Shown: positions 1 to 6,634, counted from the stretch's first letter. The stretch: DNA of 15,666 bases from Baffinella frigidus (GCA_026770585.1 MU646453.1:201259-216924); one strand, 5' to 3'. Notes: generated by a model not told the origin, from the letters alone. Numbers and translations: made by a program.

Positions 1-180
1 CTACACCCTAACCCCTACACCCTAAACCCCAAACCCTAAACCCTATATCCTACACCCTAAACCCTGAACCCTCAACCCTCAACCCTAAACCCCAAACCCT
101 AAACCCCACACCAGGAAGCACCTCCCATGCCCAACACCGTACGCTAAATGGCCCTGAAATCGAACCCGAACCCCAAAATC
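1..180. repeat. Degenerate C-rich telomere-like array (left edge)
   Basis: Heptamer-phased CCCTAAA with variants (CCCCAAA, CCCTACA, CCCTCAA) fills the left edge. C-rich on the plus strand is the orientation expected at a left chromosome end (TTTAGGG read outward). The repeats are impure, as in the internal part of a telomere or subtelomere. Small ORFs here are translated repeats. Confidence 0.85.
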
Positions 181-206
181 CTAAACCCAATCGCACCCCC
201 CGGCGT

Positions 207-260
207 GGTTGAATCAGGAAACCGTTGGATTTCGGTTGAATCAGGAAACCGTGAGATTTC
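207..260. repeat. 27-bp direct tandem duplication
   Basis: Two adjacent 27-bp units (207-233 and 234-260) begin GGTTGAATCAGGAAACCGT and differ at only two positions. A weaker third relative (CTTAATCAGG) follows near 277. The rest of 261-405 is unique sequence in which I see no gene. Confidence 0.85.
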
Positions 261-408
261 AAGGGTCGAGCTGGCGTGGCTTAATCAGGTAATACTCATA
301 AGACTATTGTATCACTCAACTTAAGGCGTGAGGGCCTATGTAGGACCTGTATCGAGAGTAATGAAGAAGAACAAGAAGAACCGGGAAAGTTCAACAGAGG
401 ACTGAAAT

Positions 409-787
409 GTGCGAGGTTAAGGCGAGGCGCCGCTACCCAAACCCTAAACCCTAAGCCCCAAGCCCTAAACCCTAAGCCCCAAGCCCTGACTGAACCCTAA
501 GCCCCAAGCCCTAAACCCTAAGCCCCAAGCCCTGAACCCTAAGCCCCAAACCCTACACCCTGCACCCTAACCCCAAGCTCCAAGCCCTACACCCTAACCT
601 ACACCCTAAACCCGAACCTGTGCCCTACACCCTACACCCTACACCCTACGCCGTAACATCGTACACCCTACACCCCACACCCTACACCCTTCACCCTACA
701 CCCTACACCCTACACCCTACACCCTACACCCTACACCCTACACCCTACACCCGAACTCCTAACCTGTGCGAGCTTAAGGCGAGGGGT
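409..787. repeat. C-rich telomere-variant array bounded by a direct repeat
   Basis: The array runs from about 438 to 760. First come alternating CCCTAAA/CCCCAAG/CCCTAAG units, then a homogeneous CCCTACA run (about 620-750). It is bounded by near-identical 20-bp sequences, TGTGCGAGGTTAAGGCGAGG (409-428) and a copy at 766-785 with one change. Such bounding repeats suggest duplication of a telomere/subtelomere boundary. The plus-strand ORF here is a repeat translation. Confidence 0.8.
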
Positions 788-819
788 GCGCGCGACTGGT
801 CTAGGCCGACCTGGTTCAA

Positions 820-1310
820 GGTTTGGGGTTTAGGGTTAAGGGTTTGGGGTTTGGGGTTGAGGGTTTGGGGTTTAAGGTTTGAGGTTTAGGGTTTCGGGTT
901 TCGTGTTTCGGGCTTAGGTCTTTCGGGTTTCAGGTTTCGGGTGTACGGTTCCCTAGAAAGAGTTTCTCCCAGAAGATTTGGGGTCTAGGGTTGAGGGTTT
1001 AGAGTTTAGGGTTTCGGATTTCGGGTTGGGGGTCGGGATTCGAATTTCGGGATCGGGTTTCGGGTCGGACCAGGTCCTCATTGGCGCTCTCCTGTACCTG
1101 GTTTAGGGTTTAGGGTTTAGGGTGTGGGGTTTAGGGTTCAGGGTTTCGGGTTTGGGATTTAGGGTTTAGGGTTTAGGGTTTGGGGTTTGGGGTTTAGGGT
1201 TTGGGGTTTAGGGTTCAGGGTTTCGGGTTTAGGGTGGAGGGTTTAGGGTTTGGGGTTTAGAGTTTAGGGTTTGGGGTTTGGGGTTTAGGGTTTGGGGTTT
1301 AGGGTGTACC
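820..1310. repeat. G-rich telomere-like array
   Basis: The strand composition flips here to TTTAGGG, TTTGGGG, TTCAGGG and TTTCGGG units, inverted relative to 1-760. 890-1090 is the most degenerate part and 1100-1310 the most regular. Dense G3-G4 runs make this a strong G-quadruplex candidate. No gene seen. Confidence 0.85.
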
Positions 1311-1350
1311 GAGCTCGCGGTGAGGCGCGCGCGGTCATGGTGCCCAGCGT

Positions 1351-1425
1351 AGTGCTGACTAATAGTGTTCTAGTGCTGACTAACACTTTTGCAGTGCTGA
1401 CTAATACTGTTGTAGTGCTGACTAG
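1351..1425. repeat. 21-bp minisatellite inside telomere-like DNA
   Basis: About 3.5 units start at 1351, 1372, 1393 and 1414, each beginning AGTGCTGACTA. Both strands stay open across it, giving 7-residue peptide repeats, but the ORFs are short and extend into telomere repeat. I treat it as a minisatellite. It is flanked by two copies of GTACCGAGCTCGC (about 1307 and 1449). Confidence 0.85.
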
Positions 1426-1477
1426 GTGTAGGGTTTCAGGTGTAGGGCGTACCGAGCTCGCAGTGAGGCGCGAGCGC

Positions 1478-2060
1478 GCGGACATGGTGCCTGTTGTCCC
1501 GGGCCGCCTGCCGAGAGTGGGGGTTGGGTTAGGGTGTCGATACCGGTGAGGCTTCAGTTTCGCAACCAACCCATAAACATTAACAATGCATTTTTTTTTT
1601 ATTCTTGATAAATATTTATTGATTTTTATATCAATTATTTGGTTTTTAGGGGTTGTTTTGGGGGGGGGTTAGGGTTCAGGGGTTAAGGGTTAGGGGTTGG
1701 GAGGTGGGGGTGAGTGTAAGCAGAAGGCGGGGGAGGAGCGGGGACGTAATGCCCGTCGTCCCGGGCGGCCTGCGGAGTGTCGAGGTTAAGGGTTTAGGGT
1801 TTAGGGTTTAGGGATTATTTATTTATTGTTTAGGGATTATTATTTTTTTTATTAGGGTTTAGGGTATATTTATTTATTTATTTATTAGGGTTTAGGGTTT
1901 ATTTATGAGGAAAAAATAGGCTTAAGGGTGAAGGGGTTAAGGGTTAGGGGTTGGGATGTGGGGGTTAGTGTGAGCAGAGGGCGGGGCGGGGGGGCGCTGA
2001 CATGCAAAGAGGGTGTCGCGCAGCGTCTGCGGAGGGCGGGGGTTTATGGTTTCGGGTTTG
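1478..2060. repeat. Subtelomeric tandem unit of about 254 bp (two to three copies)
   Basis: The block GGTTAAGGGTTAGGGGTTGG plus its GTGAG...GCAGAGGGCGGGG tail occurs at about 1681 and again at about 1935. A module with CCCGTCGTCCCGGGCGGCCT (about 1752-1771) has a diverged relative at 1478-1523 and a weaker one at 1993-2042. Spacing is close to 254 bp. No coding potential beyond repeat translation. Confidence 0.7.
1587..1912. repeat. AT-rich islands and ATTT microsatellite interleaved with TTTAGGG
   Basis: An A+T-rich patch (1587-1650) and ATTT/TTTA runs (1813-1905) sit between blocks of GGGTTTAGGG. Slippage-type microsatellite growth has apparently occurred inside telomere-like DNA. No gene. 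Confidence 0.75.
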
Positions 2061-2163
2061 GGGGTTAGGAGTTTAGGGTTTAGAGGTCAAGGGTTCGAGG
2101 TGAGGGGTGTGGGGGGGCGGAGGGAGGGGAGGGGGGCCGGGGGTGCGCGGAGGAGTTTGGGGA

Positions 2164-2339
2164 TAGAGCGTTTGCGGTAATTGTTGTCCGTTTTTGACGT
2201 GCGGTTTCCCGAAATTCCGGTTTCATTTGTACCAGAAGTGTCCATTTAAAATGTTTTACGACCTTTACAACATTTAAAAAATCGGAAAATCGGGAAAACC
2301 GCACGTCCAAAACGGACAACAATTACCGCAAACGCTCTA
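2164..2339. mobile_element. Inverted-repeat element IR1 (MITE-like)
   Basis: Arms 2164-2211 and 2291-2339 are reverse complements over about 48 bp with one mismatch and one indel (outer end TAGAGCGTTTGCGGTAATTG). The unpaired centre is about 80 bp. No convincing target duplication was seen. Size and lack of a gene fit a non-autonomous fold-back element. Confidence 0.75.
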
Positions 2340-2397
2340 CCGCGTTTGGGATACCGTGTTCTGAACCGTATTTGTACCAGGCGTCGCCGGAAACCAA

Positions 2398-2539
2398 ATC
2401 CACCAACCCTCACAATCTGGGCAAATCGGGAAAAACGGCCCCGAAAATCCCCTTGAAGGCCGTCGGGTTCCGACGGCCTCCAAGGGGGTTTGGTGTTTTT
2501 GGCTTTTTCGATTTGCCCAAGGCGTGAGGGTTGGTGGAT
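2398..2539. mobile_element. Inverted-repeat element IR2, copy a
   Basis: The ends are ATCCACCAACCCTCAC (2398-2413) and its exact reverse complement (2524-2539). A near-continuous fold-back continues inward to GGCCGTCGG/CCGACGGCC around 2467. A second copy at 6078-6215 lies in the opposite orientation, so this is a dispersed family. Confidence 0.8.
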
Positions 2540-2591
2540 CCCTCCCTGGTACAAAACTCGGCATTGTGGGTTCCCCGCACCGTCCGTTTGA

Positions 2592-2799
2592 GCTATTGTC
2601 GAAATGGGCTCCGCGCGGAAAAAATCGAGGTCAGGTCAGCAACATATTTTGTTTTGCCTTGTTGTGTCATCTTATGGGTGGGAGATGCTATTTTGAGATA
2701 AAAACCATGCCTAAGATAGCATAACAGTCAGTTTTTTGGAAAATTTCCTGAGTTCCTGACCTGACCTCGATTCCGCGCGAAGCCCATTTCGACAATAGC
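2592..2799. mobile_element. Inverted-repeat element IR3
   Basis: Arms 2592-2639 and 2756-2799 match (outer end GCTATTGTCGAAATGGGCT) with about one mismatch and a 4-base indel. The centre holds a small secondary hairpin (ATGCTA/TAGCAT, 2685-2722). ORFs crossing it use the arms and are not credible genes. Confidence 0.75.
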
Positions 2800-2852
2800 G
2801 GACTTTCTGCCTGTGGCGGGACCCCTCGAGGTATTCTGAATACCGCATTTTC

Positions 2853-3014
2853 ATAGGCTAACGGCCTGAAAATGGGGTAGTTGGGCATACGGTATTGCCT
2901 AGGACCTCCTACCGTAGGCCGAGGGATCCTAGGACCAAAAGGTCTCGGCCTACGGTAGGAGGTCCTAGGCAATGCCGTAGGCCTGACTGCCCCATTTTCA
3001 GGCCGTTACCCTAT
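2853..3014. mobile_element. Inverted-repeat element IR4, complete copy
   Basis: Arms 2853-2923 and 2944-3014 pair over about 71 bp with few mismatches around a 20-nt loop. The fold may extend outward to GAATACCG (2838) and CGGTATTC (3034). One arm plus part of the loop recurs alone at 5681-5764. Confidence 0.8.
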
Positions 3015-3155
3015 TAATTTGGGATACGGTATTCTGAACTACGCTAGAATCAATGAGGCACGGGTTTAGAATGTCGGGTGGGGGGGTGGGGGCACGAAAA
3101 TCGCAAAAACCACCTCCATTTCTCTGATAGAGTCTGTCCTGAAATCTCATCCGGA

Positions 3156-3277
3156 CGAGTATTCAAGTTGAAAACGATTTGGCAAAGAAAATTACTACAA
3201 AAATGTTTTATTATTAGTTGTATGCACCAATTGTGCAGTAATTTTCGTTGCTCGATCGTATTCAACTTGAATACTCG
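3156..3277. mobile_element. Inverted-repeat element IR5 with 32-nt core loop
   Basis: Arms 3156-3200 and 3233-3277 are each 45 bp and about 84% complementary; outer end CGAGTATTCAAGTTGAA is perfect. Weaker pairing extends to about 3142 and 3290. The inner arms carry the AAAATTACTAC-type core shared with IR7 and IR8, and the unpaired loop is exactly 32 nt (3201-3232). Confidence 0.75.
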
Positions 3278-3300
3278 GCGGGATTAAATCTGGGTGGGGC

Positions 3301-3334
3301 ACGGACCGTGACTTGCCAGTGGCAGCTTTCATCA
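3301..3334 (-). pseudogene. KAATGKSR module relic 1
   Basis: The minus strand reads ...KAATGKSRS in a short open stretch, then breaks off at the ATTCTGAATTACG unit. Same module as at 3572, 3779 and 14838. Too short to be a gene; seen as a dispersed coding relic. Confidence 0.5.
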
Positions 3335-3433
3335 TTCTGAATTACGCTAAAATTCATGCGGCATGGGTTTGGGGTTCAGAGTTTGAGGTTTAGGGTTTAG
3401 GGTTTGGTAGTTTGGGAGGGTACGGAGGGGGTA

Positions 3434-3466
3434 CGGACCGTGACTTTCCAGTAGCAGCTTTCAGCA
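3434..3466 (-). pseudogene. KAATGKSR module relic 2
   Basis: The minus strand reads LKATATGKSRS-like sequence (GACTTTCCAGTAGCAGCTTTCAG on plus-strand sense, quoted only in part: GACTTTCCAGTAGCAGC), then breaks off at the same ATTCTGAATTACG unit as relic 1. Relics 1 and 2 therefore descend from one duplicated segment. Confidence 0.45.
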
Positions 3467-3571
3467 TTCTGAATTACGTTAGAATCAGTGAGGCATGCGT
3501 TTGGGGTTGAGGGTGTTTACAGGTTGGGGTTTGGGGTTTGGAATGTTTGCAGTTTGAGGGTTGGATGGGGA

Positions 3572-3654
3572 ACAGACCGTGACTTTCCAGTAGCCGCTTT
3601 CAGAAGCTCCTGCTGCATCAGTCTCTCGGAGATCTCCGTCTGCCCTCCCGCGAC
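3572..3654 (-). pseudogene. ERL-QQELLKAATGKSR module relic 3
   Basis: One minus-strand frame stays open for about 27 codons and contains EISERLMQQELLKAATGKSR. It aligns residue by residue with the relic at 3779-3858, differing by conservative changes (Thr/Ser, Leu/Met), so it looks like diverged coding sequence rather than a chance ORF. The peptide is Glu/Gln/Leu-rich and probably helical. The right end (3652) abuts the GACCTAGGACCC end of an IR11-type fragment. Function unknown; GKS here lacks the upstream Gly of a Walker A motif, so no ATPase call. Confidence 0.55.
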
Positions 3655-3766
3655 CTAGGACCCTACAGTAGGCAACCCGTAGGGGCATAGGGGGGTTCCT
3701 ACGGATAAGGTATCGGAAATCGGCCCGATTCGGGCCGAAAATCCCTTCGTAGCCCGCGCTGTGTGG
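3652..3766. mobile_element. IR11-family fragment a
   Basis: About 115 bp running from GACCTAGGACCC to GTAGCCCGCGCTGTGTGG. It contains two small hairpins (CCGTAGG/CCTACGG and CGGCCCGA/TCGGGCCG). About 80% similar to 5348-5452; its terminal CCGCTGTGTGG-like end is the inverted counterpart of the left end seen at 15608. Confidence 0.6.
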
Positions 3767-3778
3767 TTGGGGGTGCAA

Positions 3779-3858
3779 ACCGAGACTTTCCGGTGGCAGC
3801 TTTCAGCAGCTCCTGCTGGAGCAGCCGCTCGGTGATCTCCTTCTGCTCTCCCGCGAAC
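3779..3858 (-). pseudogene. ERLLQQELLKAATGKSR module relic 4
   Basis: The minus-strand frame is open for 26 codons and reads AGEQKEITERLLQQELL followed by KAATGKSR. It is the best-preserved of at least six copies. The leading (K/G)EQ resembles the KKEQ and KNEQ ends of the FDRKAKKEQ relics and of gene A, so these pieces may be neighbouring parts of one ancestral gene (inference). No start, stop or promoter can be assigned. Confidence 0.55.
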
Positions 3859-3866
3859 CCAGCGCC

Positions 3867-3987
3867 AAGTCAGCATACAGGAAACCGCCCTCAAGTCAGT
3901 GTAGAAACGCGCCACTGAAATCAGCGTCGGAAAGCGCCGTCGAATTCAGGGCAGGAAAGACCCTCGATGTGTACAGGAAAGCGCGCC
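3867..3987. repeat. Degenerate minisatellite of 24-26 bp, about five units
   Basis: Units begin AAGTCAGCATACAGGAAA (3867), AAGTCAGTG, AAATCAGCGTCGGAAAGC, AATTCAGGGCAGGAAAG and ATGTGTACAGGAAAGC. All share TCAG...GGAAA...CGCC. They are well diverged, so this is an old array. Confidence 0.65.
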
Positions 3988-4069
3988 TTTCCGCGGTCTC
4001 CTTCTGCGGATTCCCCAAACGGGGTTTGGGGTTTAGCGGCCATTGTTTAAAATCGGCCGGAGCAGCCCT

Positions 4070-4468
4070 GCTGGTGCAGCCCCCCCTGGGAAACCACATC
4101 GACGTCAGGATATCTGCCTCGGTCTATTTTGGATAACTAATCTGGTGAGCCCGGGCTCTTTTCCGCGCCAAAGTTGATGGATTTGTGCTGTACAGCAAAC
4201 CCAGCATGTCAACTTGAGAATAGTCTGGCGGTCCACCCGAGTGAGGCAGAGCTAGAAATTCAGGGGGGGGCGTACCGCAAGGTACGCAGGCTGAAGAAAT
4301 CTTGGAGCGTATTTACTGGACGTGGCTGGTACAAATTTTGGACACGCCAGTACTAAATTGGGATGCGTCGCTTTTTGGATCAGGTCGTCGGTAAGTGGAG
4401 GCTCATAACCGTGACTTTCTTTTTGGCCCCCTTCCCAGGGGGGGCTTGAGAAACTCCTGCTGGAGCAG
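4070..4468. other. Gene-free mosaic with two small hairpins
   Basis: No credible gene. A 7-bp stem with a GCAA (GNRA-type) loop lies at 4270-4287 (GCGTACC/GGTACGC), and a weaker hairpin (ACTGGACGTG/CACGCCAGT) at 4315-4352. TGGTACAAAT occurs at 4327 and GAGGCAGAGCTAG at 4242. A disrupted antisense relic of the KAATGKSR module (CTCCTGCTGGAGCAGCG side only) is at about 4408-4468. Confidence 0.5.
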
Positions 4469-4614
4469 CGTCAATTTGACGAGTCCAAATCGTGTGAGGC
4501 AGAGCTAGGCTGTAGACCTTGGACCACAAGGCGAATAAGGACCAGGTGCTGTAGAAAATATTTTTTCAAGTACTCTAGCTCTGTCCCACACGATTTGGTC
4601 TCGTCAAATTGACG
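4469..4614. mobile_element. Inverted-repeat element IR6
   Basis: Arms 4469-4508 and 4575-4614 are 40 bp each with three mismatches. The outermost 13 bp (CGTCAATTTGACG) is itself a palindrome, so both ends can also fold locally. The inner ends carry GCAGAGCTAG/CTAGCTCTG, a motif also found in IR10 and in several solo positions. Confidence 0.8.
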
Positions 4615-4623
4615 AGTCCGGAA

Positions 4624-4705
4624 GTCAATTCCCCGGGGGGTCGGTGCAAATCCGTCAACTTTTGGAGTGAAAACGATCAGTCAGCCCGAGTCAGGTAGAG
4701 CTCCA
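4624..4705. repeat. Dispersed CCCCGG...GTCAACTTTTGGAGT repeat, copy a
   Basis: The segment TTCCCCGG...CAAAT.CGTCAACTTTTGGAGT...GAGTCAGGTAGAGCT recurs at about 6271-6352 in the same order and spacing, with a diverged relative at about 4174-4255. It ends in the same (G)CAGAGCT(AG) motif that bounds IR6 and IR10. Confidence 0.65.
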
Positions 4706-4800
4706 ACGGACCTGATCCTTCTCCACGCAGGGCTGGAGGGGGGGGTATTCAAAAGTCATTTTGGATGGAAAACTTGCTCAAAAGTCTATTTGTAGCACAA

Positions 4801-4840
4801 AAACGGCTCCAAGAACGAGGAAACGGCTCCAAGAACGAGG
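4801..4840. repeat. Perfect 20-bp tandem duplication
   Basis: Two identical 20-bp units (4801-4820 and 4821-4840), each starting AAACGGCTCCAAGAACGAGG. The surrounding plus-strand ORF is short and has no other support. Confidence 0.85.
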
Positions 4841-4870
4841 AAGGAATACCCCACCCAAGGGCCTGGAGTG

Positions 4871-5016
4871 GTCGCCTTGCGGTCGAAGGCTTTCTATTCG
4901 CTCCTCAGTACTGGATTTCTGCTGTTAAAATACTTTTAAGGACGAGCCAGAATAAAACGCGGGCAGAGCTAGACAGCACCTGCTCCTTCGTTGCCTTCCG
5001 GTCGAAAGTGCGCGAA
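4871..5016 (-). pseudogene. FDRKA(T/K)KEQ relics flanking a solo IR10 arm
   Basis: The minus strand at 4979-5014 reads RTFDRKATKEQV, and at 4871-4890 a shorter FDRKAT remnant. Between them (4889-4972) lies one arm plus loop of IR10. The two relics could be a duplicated coding piece or one interrupted and rearranged copy. Related sequence is at 5299-5333 and 5457-5576. Confidence 0.5.
4889..4972. mobile_element. Solo half of IR10 (loop plus right arm)
   Basis: GGCTTTCTATTCG...TACTGGAT.TCTGC...TACTTTTAAGGACGA...GGCAGAGCTAG matches 6968-7051 of the complete element and lacks the other arm. Its break coincides with the tip of the left arm of the complete copy. Confidence 0.7.
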
Positions 5017-5151
5017 ATTGTACCAGGATAGGGTATTCCAACCTCGTGTCTGGCCTGATTTGGCATGGAAGGGCCCCAACAGCAATGAACGTTACTACAC
5101 CAAGGCTGCATCTCGGTTTGAAATAGGCCCCTCTAGCACTCTCGTGTTAAT

Positions 5152-5284
5152 CTCCATACAAGTATTAATTAATTGCTTTTGGGCAACGAAAATTACCACA
5201 CGATTTGCTCATAAAAGTAATAGTAAAGCATTTGTGTAGTAAATTTCGTTGCGCCGAAAGCGATAAATTAATACTTTTGTGGAG
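5152..5284. mobile_element. Inverted-repeat element IR7, copy a
   Basis: Arms 5152-5201 and 5234-5284 pair over about 50 bp (CTCCATACAAGTATTAATT outward end; GCAACGAAAATTACCACAC inner end). The loop between the ACAC and GTGT ends is exactly 32 nt (5202-5233). A second copy in the same orientation lies at 5911-6049. Confidence 0.8.
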
Positions 5285-5298
5285 ATGAGTGTGGTCTA

Positions 5299-5333
5299 CA
5301 GCACCTGTTCCTTCTTCGCCTTGCGGTCGAAGG
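5299..5333 (-). pseudogene. FDRKAKKEQ relic
   Basis: The minus strand reads FDRKAKKEQV over about 12 codons and breaks directly into an IR11-family fragment (CAGCGATAAGACC). Nearly identical in nucleotides to 5457-5490. Confidence 0.45.
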
Positions 5334-5347
5334 CCCCTCAGCGATAA

Positions 5348-5452
5348 GACCTAGGACCCAACCCGTAGGGACATAGGGGGGTTCCTACGAATAAGGTAAC
5401 GGACTCGGGCTCTCAGCGCCCGAAAATCCCTTCGTAGTCCGCTGTGTGGTAA
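5348..5452. mobile_element. IR11-family fragment b
   Basis: Runs from GACCTAGGACCC to CGTAGTCCGCTGTGTGG, a paralogue of 3652-3766. The sequence just before it (GCGATAAGACC) also recurs at the window's right edge (GCGACAAGACC). It lacks the left terminal repeat, so it is a partial element. Confidence 0.6.
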
Positions 5453-5456
5453 GTGG

Positions 5457-5576
5457 AACCTGCTCCTTCTTCGCCTTGCGGTCGAAGGTGCGCGACTGCT
5501 GAATCCACTCCTGGTAGTTCTGCAGCTCTGCTATCGCGATCCCTGCGGTTGCCACACAGCGGGTCACGTCCACCAT
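5457..5576 (-). pseudogene. Longest FDRKAKKEQ relic (helical peptide)
   Basis: The minus-strand frame is open from an ATG at 5576 for 40 codons: VDVTRCVATAGIAIAEL, then QNYQEWIQQSRTFDRKAKKEQ. It then runs into the CCGCTGTGTGG end of IR11 fragment b. The C-terminal motif RTFDRKAKKEQ resembles RFYDGRASKNEQ at residues 199-210 of gene A, and both lie on the minus strand, so this may be a decayed paralogue of that region (inference). Composition suggests a charged helix. No gene family recognised. Confidence 0.5.
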
Positions 5577-5618
5577 ATCTTATCCGGGGAAACCTACTTT
5601 TCTTTCATTTGATTCCAA

Positions 5619-5680
5619 TGAAAATTACTACACGGATGATTTAATATTACTAGTAAGAACGAATTGTGTAGTAATTTTCA
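5619..5680. mobile_element. Inverted-repeat element IR8 (minimal 32-nt-loop core)
   Basis: Perfect 15-bp arms TGAAAATTACTACAC (5619-5633) and its complement (5666-5680) flank a 32-nt loop. This is the core of IR5 and IR7 without their outer arms. It directly abuts the solo IR4 arm that begins at 5681. Confidence 0.75.
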
Positions 5681-5764
5681 GGACCAAAAAGTCTCGGCCT
5701 ACGGTAGGAGGTCCTAGGCAATGCCGTAGGCCTAACTACCCCATTTTCAGGCCGTTACCCTATT
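5681..5764. mobile_element. Solo half of IR4
   Basis: 84 bp matching 2932-3014 with three differences (about 96%). It starts inside the loop of the complete element and includes the whole right arm; the left arm is absent. 5765-5905 beyond it holds no gene, only a TGGTACAAAT at 5786. Confidence 0.75.
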
Positions 5765-5910
5765 GGGGTTTCCTTCTATGCTCCGTGGTACAAATGTCGA
5801 CTTTTGAGGAAACTCAAGCTAAACTTCGATTATTTCCCCAGTCACTCACTGTTCAGGGGGACAGTCCCGAGTGATGTACCCACCGCAGGGCTCTTGCGTG
5901 GAGGGGTTTA

Positions 5911-6049
5911 ATCTCCATACAAATATTAATTAATTGCTTTCTGGCAACGAAAATTACTACACGATTTGCCTATACAAGTAATAGTAGAGCATTTGTGTAG
6001 TAAATTTCGTTGCGCCAAAAGCAATTAATCAATACTTTTGTGGAGACGA
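5911..6049. mobile_element. Inverted-repeat element IR7, copy b, with candidate target duplication
   Basis: Full second copy of IR7 (about 90% identical to 5152-5284), again with a loop of exactly 32 nt (5963-5994). The flanks carry GTTTA at 5906-5910 and 6050-6054, a possible 5-bp target-site duplication. This is the best evidence here that the fold-back elements transpose. Confidence 0.75.
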
Positions 6050-6077
6050 GTTTACTAGCTCTGCCTGGCTTTTGCCT

Positions 6078-6215
6078 CCACCAACCCTCACAACTTGGGC
6101 AAATCGAAAAAGTCAGAAACACCAAACCCCCTTGGAGGCCGTCGGAATCCGACGGCCTTCAAGGGGATTTTTGGAGCCACTTTTCCCGATTTGCCCAGAC
6201 TGTGAGTGTTGGTGG
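6078..6215. mobile_element. Inverted-repeat element IR2, copy b (inverted)
   Basis: CCACCAACCCTCAC at 6078 to GTGAGTGTTGGTGG at 6215, with the GGCCGTCGG/CCGACGGCC centre. The arm with CACCAAACCCCCTTGG is on the left here and on the right in copy a, so the copies are in opposite orientation. Confidence 0.8.
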
Positions 6216-6220
6216 CTGGC

Positions 6221-6263
6221 TTTCGCTGGTCTCCTCAAAAAGAGTTGAAGGAGACCAGCGAAA
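6221..6263. repeat. Perfect 15-bp hairpin
   Basis: TTTCGCTGGTCTCCT (6221-6235) and its exact reverse complement (6249-6263) around a 13-nt loop. No U-tract follows, so not a simple terminator. Confidence 0.75.
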
Positions 6264-6270
6264 ACCAGAG

Positions 6271-6436
6271 GGTTGATTCCCCGGGTCTGTGGTACAAATG
6301 CGTCAACTTTTGGAGTAAACCAGCAGCAGTCAACCCGACTCAGGCAAAGCTAGGCTCAGGGCGTCCTCACTGCAGGTTTAAACCCAATCTGTACTGGATG
6401 TCTGCTCTTAAATGTGCTGGATGTCTGCTCTTAAAT
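6271..6436. repeat. CCCCGG...GTCAACTTTTGGAGT repeat, copy b, plus 22-bp tandem
   Basis: 6271-6352 is the second copy of the segment at 4624. 6384-6416 matches the loop of IR10 (CCAATCTGTACTGGATGTCT), and CTGGATGTCTGCTCTTAAAT is repeated immediately (6394 and 6417). This is a patchwork with no gene. Confidence 0.65.
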
Positions 6437-6467
6437 TGGTTGGCGGTCCTGGGACTGTGTTTATCTC

Positions 6468-6634
6468 CGGAAACAGTATAAAAATACTGTTTTTGGCCAC
6501 GTGTAAAGTTGATTTTCCCCTTGAAAACAAGCCACTGTTGGCGTGTTTTGTGATGATACGCCAAAAGTGGCTTGTTTTCAAGGGGGGAATCAACTTTACG
6601 CGTGGCCAAAAACAGTATTTTTATACTGTTTCCG
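6468..6634. mobile_element. Inverted-repeat element IR9 (77-bp arms, 13-nt loop)
   Basis: Arms 6468-6544 and 6558-6634 are equal in length with no indel and only four mismatches (about 95%). The outer arms contain a smaller palindrome (AACAGTATAAAAATACTGTT). This is the longest and cleanest fold-back in the window and would form a long dsRNA hairpin if transcribed. Both flanking ORFs are arm translations. No target duplication found. Confidence 0.85.

Larger units (their letters stand above)
3031..3510. repeat. Three dispersed copies of an ATTCTGAAYTACGYTAGAAT unit
   Basis: A unit of about 40 bp starts at 3031, about 3334 and about 3467 and ends in GAGGCATGGGTTTGGGGTT-like sequence that merges into TTTAGGG-like DNA. 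In the last two copies it directly follows an antisense KAATGKSR relic. An IR element (IR5) lies between the first and second copies. Confidence 0.7.

Noticed and set aside
1-1310. CRISPR-like array from regular short repeats
   Set aside because: Units are contiguous 7-mers with no spacers, and context is eukaryotic telomere sequence.
1285-1569. Overlapping ORFs with 7-residue repeats (VLVST, VLTNT)
   Set aside because: Open only because a 21-bp minisatellite lacks stops in several frames; they end in telomere-like DNA and have no other support.
2246-2972. Several overlapping ORFs of 66-102 codons
   Set aside because: They read through the arms of IR1-IR4, and similar peptides recur wherever those arms recur.
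3572-3858. ATP-binding P-loop from the GKS in KAATGKSR
   Set aside because: Walker A needs Gly four residues before GK; here the sequence is KAATGK, so no nucleotide-binding call.
6221-6263. Rho-independent terminator
   Set aside because: Hairpin lacks a U-tract and the context is not bacterial.
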